Source: Planktothricoides raciborskii GIHE-MW2 | Lineage (GTDB): Bacteria > Cyanobacteriota > Cyanobacteriia > Cyanobacteriales > Laspinemataceae | Assembly (NCBI RefSeq): GCF_040564635.1 | Contig: NZ_CP159837.1 | Location: 1,181,001-1,245,000, forward strand | Direction: 5' to 3' | Length of the DNA stretch: 64,000 nucleotides | Shown here: in pieces, positions 26,454 to 34,140 of the stretch | How positions within the stretch are numbered: the stretch's first letter is position 1 | How the letters are laid out: each line of letters opens with the position of its first letter | Notes under the pieces: generated by a model | Seen by the model: only the letters and a program-made list of their open reading frames with translations | Databases searched by the model: none | Told to the model about the DNA's origin: nothing | Translations under genes and position numbers: made by a program

Positions 26454-26675
26454 ATGCTAGACTCAACTCTCCTAGTTCCACTGTTATACCTGGTTTTGGC
26501 TGGGGTTTACTTGGTTGTGGTTCCCTTTGCTACTTATCTCTATTTACAACAACGCTGGAATGTTGCCACCTCCTTTGAGCGTGGTTTTATGTACTTTTTG
26601 GTCTTTTTCTTTTTCCCTGGATTGTTATTACTCAGTCCATTTTTGAATTTTCGCCCTCAACGCCGGGAAATCTAA
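26454..26675 (+). CDS. ndhL: NAD(P)H-quinone oxidoreductase subunit L
   Basis: 73 aa, typical length. Two transmembrane helices (about residues 8-28 and 44-62) with the conserved [20 protein letters not shown] segment and LNFRPQ end that define NdhL. It is a membrane subunit specific to the cyanobacterial/plastid NDH-1 complex, needed for cyclic electron flow and inorganic carbon uptake forms. Followed 150 bp later by a DUF3007-like gene, a common cyanobacterial pairing. Confidence 0.93.
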   Translation: MLDSTLLVPLLYLVLAGVYLVVVPFATYLYLQQRWNVATSFERGFMYFLVFFFFPGLLLLSPFLNFRPQRREI

Positions 26676-26824
26676 TCTCTGACTCTGGGAAAGTTGTCGT
26701 GAAAATTTCATGGTAATTTTTAGGATTCAGTGATTTTACCTGCTTATAGTAAAGATAAAATTACTGAATCCTCAAACCATTGATGATAATTTTGATAATT
26801 TTGATAACTTTATTCTGAATAATT

Positions 26825-27130
26825 ATGCGTAGAATTGATGTAATTGGCATTGGTTTGGGAATGTTTTTGGCCGGTGGATTGGTTTATTTAGCCTTAGAAT
26901 TTGCCGGATTAGATAGTCAATCAGCGGGAATTTGGAGCCAAGCTGTCCTGGTGGGGGGAGTGGTTGGCTGGCTGTTGACTTATTTGTTTAGAGCCCTGAC
27001 TCAACAGATGACCTTGAATCAGCAAATTAAAGAGTATAAAGAGGCGGTTTTAACGAAGCAGTTAGAAGAAATGTCCCCGGAAGAATTAGCCAAGCTTCAG
27101 GCAGAAATTGAAGCGGAGAAAAAATCTTAA
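26825..27130 (+). CDS. DUF3007-like small membrane protein
   Basis: 101 aa. Two predicted helices (about 7-27 and 38-57) then a charged helical tail (MTLNQQIKEYKEAVLTKQLE ... ). This matches the DUF3007 family commonly encoded next to ndhL in cyanobacteria and conserved in plants; a thylakoid role, perhaps in NDH-1 assembly, is inferred from context. ATG start without a strong ribosome site. Confidence 0.82.
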   Translation: MRRIDVIGIGLGMFLAGGLVYLALEFAGLDSQSAGIWSQAVLVGGVVGWLLTYLFRALTQQMTLNQQIKEYKEAVLTKQLEEMSPEELAKLQAEIEAEKKS

Positions 27131-27157
27131 AAGTGAAGATTTTGGTAGAAGATTTTG

Positions 27158-27322
27158 GTAGGGTGGGTTAGGCGGACAGTGAGATTGGAAATAAATCAGC
27201 CAGTTAATATTTCCGCGCCCTTCCCACCACAGCCAAATTAATTGAAAAAACGGTGCGTTACGGCTCGAATTGGGTTAATTTGTGCTAATTTAATGTTCAT
27301 GGCCAGCAAACACGCACCCTAC
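27158..27322 (+). repeat. 165-bp family B repeat, left copy
   Basis: Starts GTAGGGTGGGTTAGGC and ends GCACCCTAC, with inverted ends. It is about 92-95% identical and equal in length to 28645-28809, in the same orientation. The two copies bracket the interrupted adenine methylase gene. No ORF. Confidence 0.8.
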
Positions 27323-27330
27323 AATTTACT

Positions 27331-27430
27331 TAGCACTTGTCAGAGTTATTAAGTACAAAAAAACCTGTCATTCCCGCGAATGCGGGAATCCATCAAACCT
27401 CTGTACTTCATCCGGATCATAACCGCTATA
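27331..27430 (-). repeat. MITE-like palindromic element, family A copy 3
   Basis: 100 bp, inverted relative to the copies at 2530 and 3755. Ends: TAGCACTTGTCAGAGTTATT and ATAACCGCTATA; centre ATTCCCGCG-AAT-GCGGGAAT. Confidence 0.75.
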
Positions 27431-27590
27431 TACAGCGTTTTTCAGGTTACTGAACCACGCTAGGGCGAAGCCCAAGCGGTATTTAATTTAATATTGTAGG
27501 GGCGAATGGCCATTCATTCGCCCCTACCGCAGGAATGCTTCGCCCCTACAGGTATTTGTGGTTTACTCGCGGAGAAAATAGCTATATGGC
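27431..27590 (-). repeat. About 160-bp dispersed repeat, family C copy 1
   Basis: Contains ACCACGCTAGGGCGAAGCCC, AAGCGGTATTTAATTTAATA, GGGGCGAATGGCCATTC palindromes and GTTTACTCGCGGAGAAAAT. The same blocks in inverse order and orientation are at 50664-50839. No gene. Confidence 0.75.
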
Positions 27591-27596
27591 TGACAA

Positions 27597-28484
27597 CTAA
27601 AATCTATCGGACAACCAATCTAAGTTACGACCAACCAACAATTCAGTCATTTTCGCATGATGCGTATTTTTCATGGCTACAGTTTGCCAATCAAATCTAT
27701 GTAAATTTGCCCAGGCTTTAACTGCTTGACTTTCATCATAAGTCATCAGAAATTCTCCAGCCATTTGGCTCGCTAATTGAAATAATTTTTCATGGTTTAA
27801 TTGAGCATACTGATAAAGACGATGCCCTGCTTTTTTCCCCGCTGCTGTGTAGGGAGGATCGATAAAAAATACCACATTATGCCGATGAATATTCTGGGTA
27901 ATAATTTCTAAACCATCTCCAGGAATAAAAGTAATGCGATCGCGTATTTCAGCAATCTGCAATATCCGACGTTTCAAGGTTTCTGGATACCAGCGAGACT
28001 TTAAACCTTTCCCTTTTTCTCCTTGCTTAATCATCCCGGCACCAGGGGCTAAAATTCCGCCTCGATTTACCCGATTTTTCACAATTGTTTGAAAAGCTTT
28101 TTATTGTAATGAACTGGGTTCATTTGACAAGATTTCTCTCACCGCTTCAGCGGTCATTTCAAACTTAATAATTTCCTCTGCTAACCACTCTGCATCTTTA
28201 GATAAAATAGTCTGCCAAACTGCTGCCACTTGGTCATCTAACTCTACCATTGTCACATGATTGGCTAATTTTTCAAAAGCCACTGTTAAACTGACAATTC
28301 CGCCACCAGCAAACGGTTCAATAAATTCTTGGGCTACATTCGGTAAACTATTTAGCCATTGTCGAATTCGAGGCACTAACCAAGTTTTTCCTCCGGGATA
28401 GCGAAAAGGACTCCTTTGAGGAACCGAGGAAACATTAGTAATTTGGTTGAGGTTTTGTTGATCGAATAGGGAAAGTTGTTGCAT
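27597..28484 (-). pseudogene. DNA adenine methyltransferase (Dam/MT-A70 D12 class), interrupted by an in-frame stop
   Basis: N-part 28101-28484 has the SAM-binding start FRYPGGKTWLVPRIR and FIEPFAGGGIVSL; C-part has the catalytic FFIDPPYTAAGKKAG (DPPY) and continues to WLSDRF and stop. The two parts are in the same frame, separated only by the codon TAA at 28101-28103; translation would read SSLQ-stop-KAFQTIVKNRVNRGGIL, which is what the family shows at this place without the stop. Total about 295 codons, normal for D12-class N6-adenine methylases. So either a recent nonsense mutation, a sequencing error, or readthrough/reinitiation at the GTG at 28082. Bracketed by two 165-bp direct repeats. 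No partner endonuclease is seen. Confidence 0.85.
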
Positions 28485-28519
28485 GGCGATCGCGTAATTA
28501 TCGCGTAATCATCTCCTAA

Positions 28520-28615
28520 TTAGAGTAAATCGATTAAACTGGGCGCATCTGGTGGATTCACCTCTTCTAACTTTTCATCTAATTTTTCTTGTAGATATGC
28601 TACAAAATCATTCAT
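28520..28615 (-). CDS. Tiny acidic ORF upstream of the adenine methylase
   Basis: 31 codons: starts MNDFVAYLQEKLDEKLEE and ends PSLIDLL. Acidic amphipathic helix; same strand as the methylase and ends 35 bp before its ATG. No good ribosome site. It could be a real leader peptide or the tail of a lost gene. Unrecognised. Confidence 0.3.
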   Translation of the reverse strand: MNDFVAYLQEKLDEKLEEVNPPDAPSLIDLL

Positions 28616-28644
28616 AGTGAATATTTTGCATAGGGAAGATTTTC

Positions 28645-28809
28645 GTAGGGTGGGTTAGGCGGACAGTGAGATTAGGAAATAAATCAGCCATTTAAATTTC
28701 CTCGCCCTTCCCACCACAGCCAAATTAATTGAAAAAATGGTGCGTTACGGCTCGAATTGGGTTAATTTGTGATAATTTAATGTTCATGGCGAGCAAACAC
28801 GCACCCTAC
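28645..28809 (+). repeat. 165-bp family B repeat, right copy
   Basis: Near-identical to 27158-27322 with the same length and orientation; scattered substitutions only. Left flanks GAAGATTTT are also shared. The following spacer to 29010 holds nothing I can identify. Confidence 0.8.
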
Positions 28810-29010
28810 AAGCTAATAGATATTTTGTGACATATATATGAGACAGATCAATGAAAAATGAAACATTTAGGTTAAGCCGCGATCGCTATATTTAAGACTT
28901 GATTTTTCGCCGTAATACATTTTATAAAAGGTCATACGTTACTTATGAAGCTGATAGGATATAATTAGGTTATGATGAACGAATATTAGTCAATATTTGC
29001 TCTCACTGTA

Positions 29011-29976
29011 TTAATGGGTATTAATGGATCGTGGCTGACAGCGGGAATTTTGGGTATCAATAAATTTTAATTGTTGATACAACATCCACATACGGGGTAA
29101 ATCAACTCCGGCTAATTTAGCCATGCGAAGAGGGTTGCCTAGGATGGCTTCGACTTCCAGGGGATTGCCCCGATCGCAGTCTAATTTCATACTCGTCAAA
29201 TATGGCTTCATCTTCTCCGTATGATCCAACATTTTTTCAATAAAAACATCGGGAATCGTGCGGCCAAAAGCTGCTGCACCAGCCACCACTTCTCGCATCA
29301 AATCTTCGGCCAAATGGCGAATATGTTTATTGGCCATCAATTGATTAGTGTCAGCATTTAAAATTACAGAGAGCCCATTATAAGGCACATTCCAAACCAA
29401 CTTTTTCCAGCGAGTCAAGATTAAATCTTCATTCAGGATAGTGGCAATTTGTGCCTGTTCAAAATCCCTAGCAATTACCCGTAAATTTTCCGTAATCCCA
29501 GCGGGTTGACCGTTGGGGGAATATTCAGCCAAGGTAATCACCCCATAGTCTAAATGGCGAATATGTCCCGGCCCAACTTTATTAGAGCAAACAAAACATA
29601 AGCCCCCAATAATCGGGTGATGGGGAATAAAGTTTGCCAGAAATTCTTCAGCCCCTAACCCATTTTGGAGCAAAACAATCATGGTATTTTCTTTGAGTAA
29701 AGGAGGCAACAATTGCGGCAGTAAATGATTTTGGGTAGTCTTCAGGGCAACCACGACTACATCACAAGGAGGCATTTCTTGGACATTTTGATAAGCGTTG
29801 ACTTGTTCTAAAGTAAAGTCACCATCTTTTGATTCAATTACCAGACCATTTTTTCTGACATACTCATAATCGGTATTCAGTAAAAAATGCACTTCAAATC
29901 CGGCTTTTTGGAGTAGACCGCCGTAAAATCCGCCGATCGCCCCTGTGCCAATAATTGCATAACTGTGATTTGTCAT
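29011..29976 (-). CDS. panE: 2-dehydropantoate 2-reductase (ApbA/PanE family)
   Basis: 321 aa from the ATG at 29976, which places the NADP-binding glycine motif IIGTGAIGGFYGGLLQKAG at the N-terminus as in relatives; a GTG at 30045 would add 23 residues. Middle segment VVVVALKTTQNHLLP and LQNGLGAEE carry conserved ketopantoate reductase features, and the helical C-domain holds the catalytic-type Lys in TRWKKLVWNVPYNGLS. The reaction is ketopantoate to pantoate (pantothenate/CoA pathway). Several paralogous reductases share the fold, so the exact substrate is not certain. Followed by repeats; monocistronic. Confidence 0.85.
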   Translation of the reverse strand: MTNHSYAIIGTGAIGGFYGGLLQKAGFEVHFLLNTDYEYVRKNGLVIESKDGDFTLEQVNAYQNVQEMPPCDVVVVALKTTQNHLLPQLLPPLLKENTMIVLLQNGLGAEEFLANFIPHHPIIGGLCFVCSNKVGPGHIRHLDYGVITLAEYSPNGQPAGITENLRVIARDFEQAQIATILNEDLILTRWKKLVWNVPYNGLSVILNADTNQLMANKHIRHLAEDLMREVVAGAAAFGRTIPDVFIEKMLDHTEKMKPYLTSMKLDCDRGNPLEVEAILGNPLRMAKLAGVDLPRMWMLYQQLKFIDTQNSRCQPRSINTH

Positions 29977-30297
29977 CAAACCCGGTAAATTGCTCATGTT
30001 CATGGTTATATATAGGCTATATCTGGGAATATTATCATTAGACACTAACCGGGCAAAATTATCGCTCGTCTGAGTGGCTTTTTTAGCCCTGGAAAGCCAG
30101 AATTGTCTATTATTTATTAGCTATTGGTTTAATTATATAGCCAGTATATAGCCAGAAAGCAAGAGTTAGTCAATCAGGTTCTTCGGGCGATCGCCCCGTT
30201 CAGTCCCCACAGTAACCACAATTTTTCTACCCCCTGAAATGCTACACCCCAGCCCCAGATAACCGGGGTCGGGGTGCGGCATCTAATTTAGATTAAC

Positions 30298-30627
30298 TCA
30301 GATTGACTTTGAGGACTTTATGTTGCTCGGCTTCTGCTTAAGGGTCAATTTTAAAATACCATTTTTATATTCAGCTTCTACTTTAGTATTCTGAATTCGA
30401 GTTGGCTGGGGAATGACTCGTTGGAATTGACCGTAGCGGAACTCACTGCGAAACTTGCCTTTTTCTTCCGCCGTGAATTGAGATTTCCTTTCGCCGCTAA
30501 CCGTGACAGCTTCAACGGTGACTTGCATATCTAAATCTTGGGGATTGATTCCGGGAATTTCTAGGTTTAAGTAAACGGTTGTCGAGGTTTCTTGGATTTC
30601 TGCTGGGGGAACAAAATTGACTGCCAC
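30298..30627 (-). CDS. Hsp20/alpha-crystallin small heat shock protein, N-terminally short
   Basis: 109 aa from a GTG. The alpha-crystallin domain is complete: VPPAEIQETSTTVYLNLEIP, GINPQDLDMQV, VSGERKSQ, FRYGQFQRVIPQPTRIQ, the A-x-Y-K-NGILKLTLKQK I/V-x-I/V-like end. The usual N-terminal arm (with W-x-P-x-R-E-type residues) is absent: in-frame sequence upstream (about 25 more codons, RLTTYPESENVAVNF) has no ATG and ends in a stop near 30690. So the gene may be 5'-truncated, or uses a non-ATG start. A G/C-rich imperfect hairpin lies downstream (about 30247-30280). ATP-independent holdase by family. Confidence 0.85.
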   Translation of the reverse strand: MAVNFVPPAEIQETSTTVYLNLEIPGINPQDLDMQVTVEAVTVSGERKSQFTAEEKGKFRSEFRYGQFQRVIPQPTRIQNTKVEAEYKNGILKLTLKQKPSNIKSSKSI

Positions 30628-30770
30628 ATTTTCCGATTCAGGATAGGTGGTTAAGCGATCGCATACCTGGCAATAATAAAAATTAACTTAAAAACCTGCT
30701 TTCTGACTTCCCGGCAAGACTATAATATTTTGCAGTGTTTACCTACCTAGCAAACCAGGTGCATATTGGC

Positions 30771-31355
30771 ATGAACAAAAGCCAGGAAATCCAAAGCATT
30801 ATCGCCCAGCGTCAACCGCTGGCCCAAAAGCTGGGAGATATCGAGAGTCGCTTATCGTCCCTGTATGGTTTGATTCAGAATTTGGCACAAGAACGCGATC
30901 GCCAGCTTGAGTATTGGTCGGGGGACGCGGCGACCCAGGCAAAGCTAAAAAGTCTCGACTTTGCCCAATTTGAGCAAATTGCCACTTCTTCTCTAGCGTC
31001 ATTGCACCGACTCCAGAGCCGATTTTCCCGCAAAGCCCTGAATATTGGGGTAACTGGGCGCATGGGACAAGGCAAAAGCACCTTGTTGCAGAGTTTGAGT
31101 GGGCTGGAAAACGAGGTGATTCCGGCAATGCAGGGGAAAGCTTGCACCGCAGCGCGGAGCACTATTTGTCATCAACCGGGGAATTTGACCGCCGCCGAAA
31201 TTCAATTTCACGATCGCGAGTCTTTTTTAACAGAGGTGATTATTCCCTATTACGAGAAACTCAAACTCACCCCGGCGCCCAATTCTTTTGAAGCGTTTGC
31301 TCATGCAGAAATTCCCAGGCTGGAGCCGGGGAAAGAGTTAAGAGCGTGTTTTTAA
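30771..31355 (+). pseudogene. Truncated dynamin-like P-loop GTPase
   Basis: 194 codons from ATG 30771. An N-terminal helical region (MNKSQEIQSIIAQRQPL ... ) precedes a P-loop GVTGRMGQGKSTLLQSLSG (about residue 93-111) and a switch-like T-A-A-R-S-T segment (ACTAARSTICHQ). Bacterial dynamin-like GTPases of this type are normally about 600-800 aa; here the frame ends shortly after PRLEPGKELRA, losing the G3/G4 motifs and the stalk. A short remnant at about 32252-32291 (IPMLEQGKELNK, stop) repeats exactly the truncation-point sequence. I infer a broken gene. Confidence 0.7.
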
Positions 31356-31380
31356 ACATTGAAAAATACTTACTTTGGCC

Positions 31381-31827
31381 ATGAAAAAAGTAAAATTTGT
31401 TCTACTGATTTCGGGGTTACTAGCTTCTCATATGCTATTCTCAGACAGAGTTATGGCGGAATCTTGCTATGCTCGAAGAGCCGATACTCAGGGTAGAACT
31501 GCTTCTGATGGGAGTTGTCTTGCTTTTCCTATTTTTGCTGGAAATGCGTGGGGTAAAAGTTATGTAGCTCCTTATGTTATGGGTTTTGTTACTAGGGCTA
31601 TACAGGCAGGCAGTGCGGGTGATTATAATTCGGCATTATTGCATTTTGAGGAAGCCAGCCAATCCCTTCTTAATAATGAATTGATATCTGCAAGAGACGC
31701 GGAGCCTTATCAAAGAGAAGTTAATCGAGGGTATTTAGCGGCTCAAGTAGCAAAAAAATGGGTAGACCAAGGAGATTCTGTCGCAGCGCGACAAGCTTGG
31801 ATTGAAATTAGTGGGATTGATTACTGA
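31381..31827 (+). CDS. Exported small protein, TPR-like
   Basis: 148 aa. Signal peptide MKKVKFVLLISGLLASHM ... ending near VMAES; the mature part has two cysteines (SCY, GSC) early and a helical hairpin repeat (YNSALLHFEEASQSLLNNEL, VARQAWIEIS-like) of TPR character. I do not recognise a named family; many cyanobacteria have similar periplasmic proteins. ATG at 31381 is chosen because it starts the signal peptide; a TTG two codons earlier is possible. Lies between the truncated GTPase and the antitoxin-like gene, same strand. Confidence 0.6.
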   Translation: MKKVKFVLLISGLLASHMLFSDRVMAESCYARRADTQGRTASDGSCLAFPIFAGNAWGKSYVAPYVMGFVTRAIQAGSAGDYNSALLHFEEASQSLLNNELISARDAEPYQREVNRGYLAAQVAKKWVDQGDSVAARQAWIEISGIDY

Positions 31828-31984
31828 ACAAAGTACGGGCTGAATTTTTCTAACGAAGGTTGTACACCTAGAGAGTTGAGGGCGATTTAGGGCGATCGCA
31901 CATAATTGGGTCAACAGCCTTTGACCCCTACCGTCGCCAAAAATAGTTATCCTATAAATATGTAACCGGAGTAAACCAACAGAG

Positions 31985-32203
31985 ATGGAAACTATTACAA
32001 TTCAAGTCGATGCTGAACTAGCCCAAGCTTACCGAGAGGCTGAACCCCAGCAACAAAAAAATGTCTCGTTCATGTTTAATTTGATGATTAAGGAATTACT
32101 CACCTCTAATTCTTTTAACGACCTTGTAGCACAAATTAGAGAAGAATCTGCGGCCAATGGATTAACTGCTGAAATTTTAGCCGAACTATTAGAACATGAA
32201 TAA
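31985..32203 (+). CDS. Antitoxin-like small protein
   Basis: 72 aa. Pattern METITIQVDAELAQAYREAE ... IREESAANGLTAEILAELLE matches a widespread cyanobacterial antitoxin-like family (ribbon-helix-helix-like start, acidic helical end) that normally precedes a PIN- or RelE-type toxin gene overlapping its stop. Here the overlapping frame begins at ATG 32196 but stops after ten codons (MNKKRFSPGL), so the toxin is missing or destroyed. Probably an orphan antitoxin. Confidence 0.65.
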   Translation: METITIQVDAELAQAYREAEPQQQKNVSFMFNLMIKELLTSNSFNDLVAQIREESAANGLTAEILAELLEHE

Positions 32204-32300
32204 AAAACGTTTTTCCCCTGGCTTATAAATGGAGGAATAGCCTCAAAGAATGCATTCCCATGCTGGAGCAGGGTAAGGAGTTAAATAAATAGTAAATATA

Positions 32301-32396
32301 GAAAATAAAAAAGCGATCGCACATTTTAAATCTATCCTCTGTGTCCTTTGTGTCTCTGTGGTAAAAAATCTCAATTACACCTCCATGACAGAAACC
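32301..32396 (+). repeat. About 95-bp repeat, family D copy 1
   Basis: GAAAATAAAAAAGCGATCGC, then ACATTTTAAATC, CCTCTGTGTCCTTTGTGTCT and CTGTGGTAAAAAATC, ending ATGACAGAAACC. Further copies at 32974-33068 and 33084-33147; a fragment in inverted orientation is at about 43424-43454. Confidence 0.8.
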
Positions 32397-32490
32397 GCCA
32401 GGGAATGAATTCCCTGGCTAATAGCGAAAGTCGGTTAAAACCGACTAAAATTTTTTTAATATAAGCATTAAGAGTCGGTTAAAACCGACT
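32397..32490 (+). repeat. Double-hairpin repeat element with an extra palindrome
   Basis: GCCAGGGAAT-GA-ATTCCCTGGC (32397-32418), linker TAATAGC, AGTCGGTT-AA-AACCGACT (32429-32446), an A/T spacer, then a second exact AGTCGGTTAAAACCGACT (32473-32490). Same plan as 15561-15605. Confidence 0.75.
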
Positions 32491-32617
32491 TGCGCTATGA
32501 GGCCGCCATCATTTTAATCCCCGCCGGTTGTGGTTGATTAATCTAAAAACCGCTGTATGTCGTGCGATCGCGCTTTCACCAGAAACCCGGTTTGTCAAAA
32601 TCCCAAATTTTGCTAAA

Positions 32618-32981
32618 ATGGAAACCCTATACAAATTATTAGATAAAATCAAGCATAACCCAGGACTTTATATCGATTATTCATCGGTGACAAACCTATA
32701 TATGTTTCTCTGTGGATATGAATCACGCACAACTGAATATTTCCCTCAGTGAAGAAGAAGCAGAATTCCAAGAATTTCAACCGTGGCTACAAGAACGGTT
32801 TGGCGTAAAAACTTCTGCATCATGGGCGCGGATTATTTTGCTTTATGCTATTAATGAGGAAGAAGGATTTAATACTTTTTTTGATTTGCTAGAGGAGTTT
32901 AAGTTCGATCGGGCTACTCAGTCGGATCAACTTCGATTTGACAAAACCTCAGAAAATGAGTTTATTTTATCAGGAAAATAA
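32618..32981 (+). pseudogene. Small conserved hypothetical gene split by a frameshift
   Basis: METLYKLLDKIKHNPGLYID ... MFLCGYESRTTEY in frame 2 from ATG 32618, then EEEAEFQEFQPWLQERFGVK ... NTFFDLLEEF in frame 3 to the stop at 32981. The two halves belong to one recognisable small family (start 'M..LY.LLD.IK..PG.Y', end 'FNEFQ.W.Q..Y.VKTS.SW..IILFY'), about 115-120 aa. A one-base shift near 32735-32750 breaks it. Family function unknown; such genes often occur near secretion or immunity-like clusters. Confidence 0.65.
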
Positions 32982-33147
32982 AAAAGCGATCGCACATTTT
33001 AAATCTATCCTCTGTGTCCTTTGTGTCTCTGTGGTAAAAAATCCCAATTACACCTCTATGACAGAAACCGGGTTTCTTTCTGTGAAAAATAAAAAAGCGA
33101 TCGCAATCAATCCTCTGTGTCCTTTGTGTCTCTGTGGTAAAAAATCC
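32974..33147 (+). repeat. Family D repeat, copies 2 and 3 in tandem
   Basis: Copy 2 at 32974-33068 is nearly identical to 32301-32396; copy 3 at 33084-33147 lacks the ACATTTTAAATC part. Both start with the A-rich run plus a HIP1 site and contain the CTCTGTGTCCTTTGTGTCTC core. Confidence 0.8.
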
Positions 33148-33294
33148 CCTGGTTTATTTTACCGGGAAATAAAGAGGCGATCGCTGCTACTCCAGATAGT
33201 ATTGGTGGGTTACCACACCGAACGGCACCCTACTAATAGAAAAGTATTGCCTAAGTCCTGTTCAACCCTATTTTTTATCAGAATTTTGATCAAC

Positions 33295-34140
33295 TCATGC
33301 TTTCCGCTTGCGAGCAGATTTCGCACCTAAAATCCCCAACCCAATTAAACCAAGAACCGTAGAAGGTTCAGGAACCGAGGCGACGGTGACATTAAATCTA
33401 TCTTCTGTCCCAAGTTCCTCACTACCATATACGCGGTTTAAAGCAGTCAGCCAATCATTTGTCGGGCCTTGAGTTAACCAACTAAATGGTTGGGCTGTGG
33501 TAATAAAATCTTCCACTTCAAATGGATTTTCATTACCATTATCATTACTTTGAATATCATAACCCCAAGTCCAACCCACTAACGGCTTGACGGAAAAGAA
33601 ATCATCTTGGGCTTTGTTGGGATCATCGCCAAACACTTCATCTAAGACTTCAACTAACCAAGTTTCAAACTTAGCCTCTGCACGACCACCAATAGATAAA
33701 ACATCAGGGAAAGAGGCGGTAGGCTGATCGAAGAAATAATTTTCCAAACCTGGTTCTGCATCGTAGTAAGGCAAGAAATCAATCAAACCAGGGGGCATCA
33801 TAAAATACCCACCGGGGGGAGGATCGAGCAAAGGTTTTTCAATCAACGTACCATCGTAAAATATGGTAGGGCCATCGGCTGATGTTATAGCACTAATAAA
33901 GCCATATTTGCCACTTTGATTGGGATTAAACATCGCGTCCATAATCACCGATCCGGCTCCAATATTAGGAAACTCTTCTAATGGATAACCGGCGCGCACT
34001 GTATACTCATTAATTGTTAAAACGCCCTGATTCAGAGTTTGGCAAGAAAATGCTCCATCCCAGCATACAGCGCTTGCCGCTTCTGGGAGAGCAAGGCTGG
34101 ACAACGCAGCGAAAAACAAGGGGTAAGTAATCTTTTTCAT
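33295..34140 (-). CDS. PEP-CTERM sorting domain protein (copy 3, unrelated body)
   Basis: 281 aa. Signal peptide MKKITYPLFFAALSSLAL ending about AASA; PEP-CTERM signal VPEPSTVLGLIGLGILGAKS followed by RKRK. Body is rich in Pro, Asp, Tyr and Trp (for example GYFMMPPGLIDFLPYYDAEP) with a likely Cys pair near the start (VCWDGAFSCQ). Not a paralogue of the two proteins near 2 kb, yet it shares with them the 18-bp upstream element. Predicted exosortase substrate, extracellular. Confidence 0.85.
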   Translation of the reverse strand: MKKITYPLFFAALSSLALPEAASAVCWDGAFSCQTLNQGVLTINEYTVRAGYPLEEFPNIGAGSVIMDAMFNPNQSGKYGFISAITSADGPTIFYDGTLIEKPLLDPPPGGYFMMPPGLIDFLPYYDAEPGLENYFFDQPTASFPDVLSIGGRAEAKFETWLVEVLDEVFGDDPNKAQDDFFSVKPLVGWTWGYDIQSNDNGNENPFEVEDFITTAQPFSWLTQGPTNDWLTALNRVYGSEELGTEDRFNVTVASVPEPSTVLGLIGLGILGAKSARKRKA

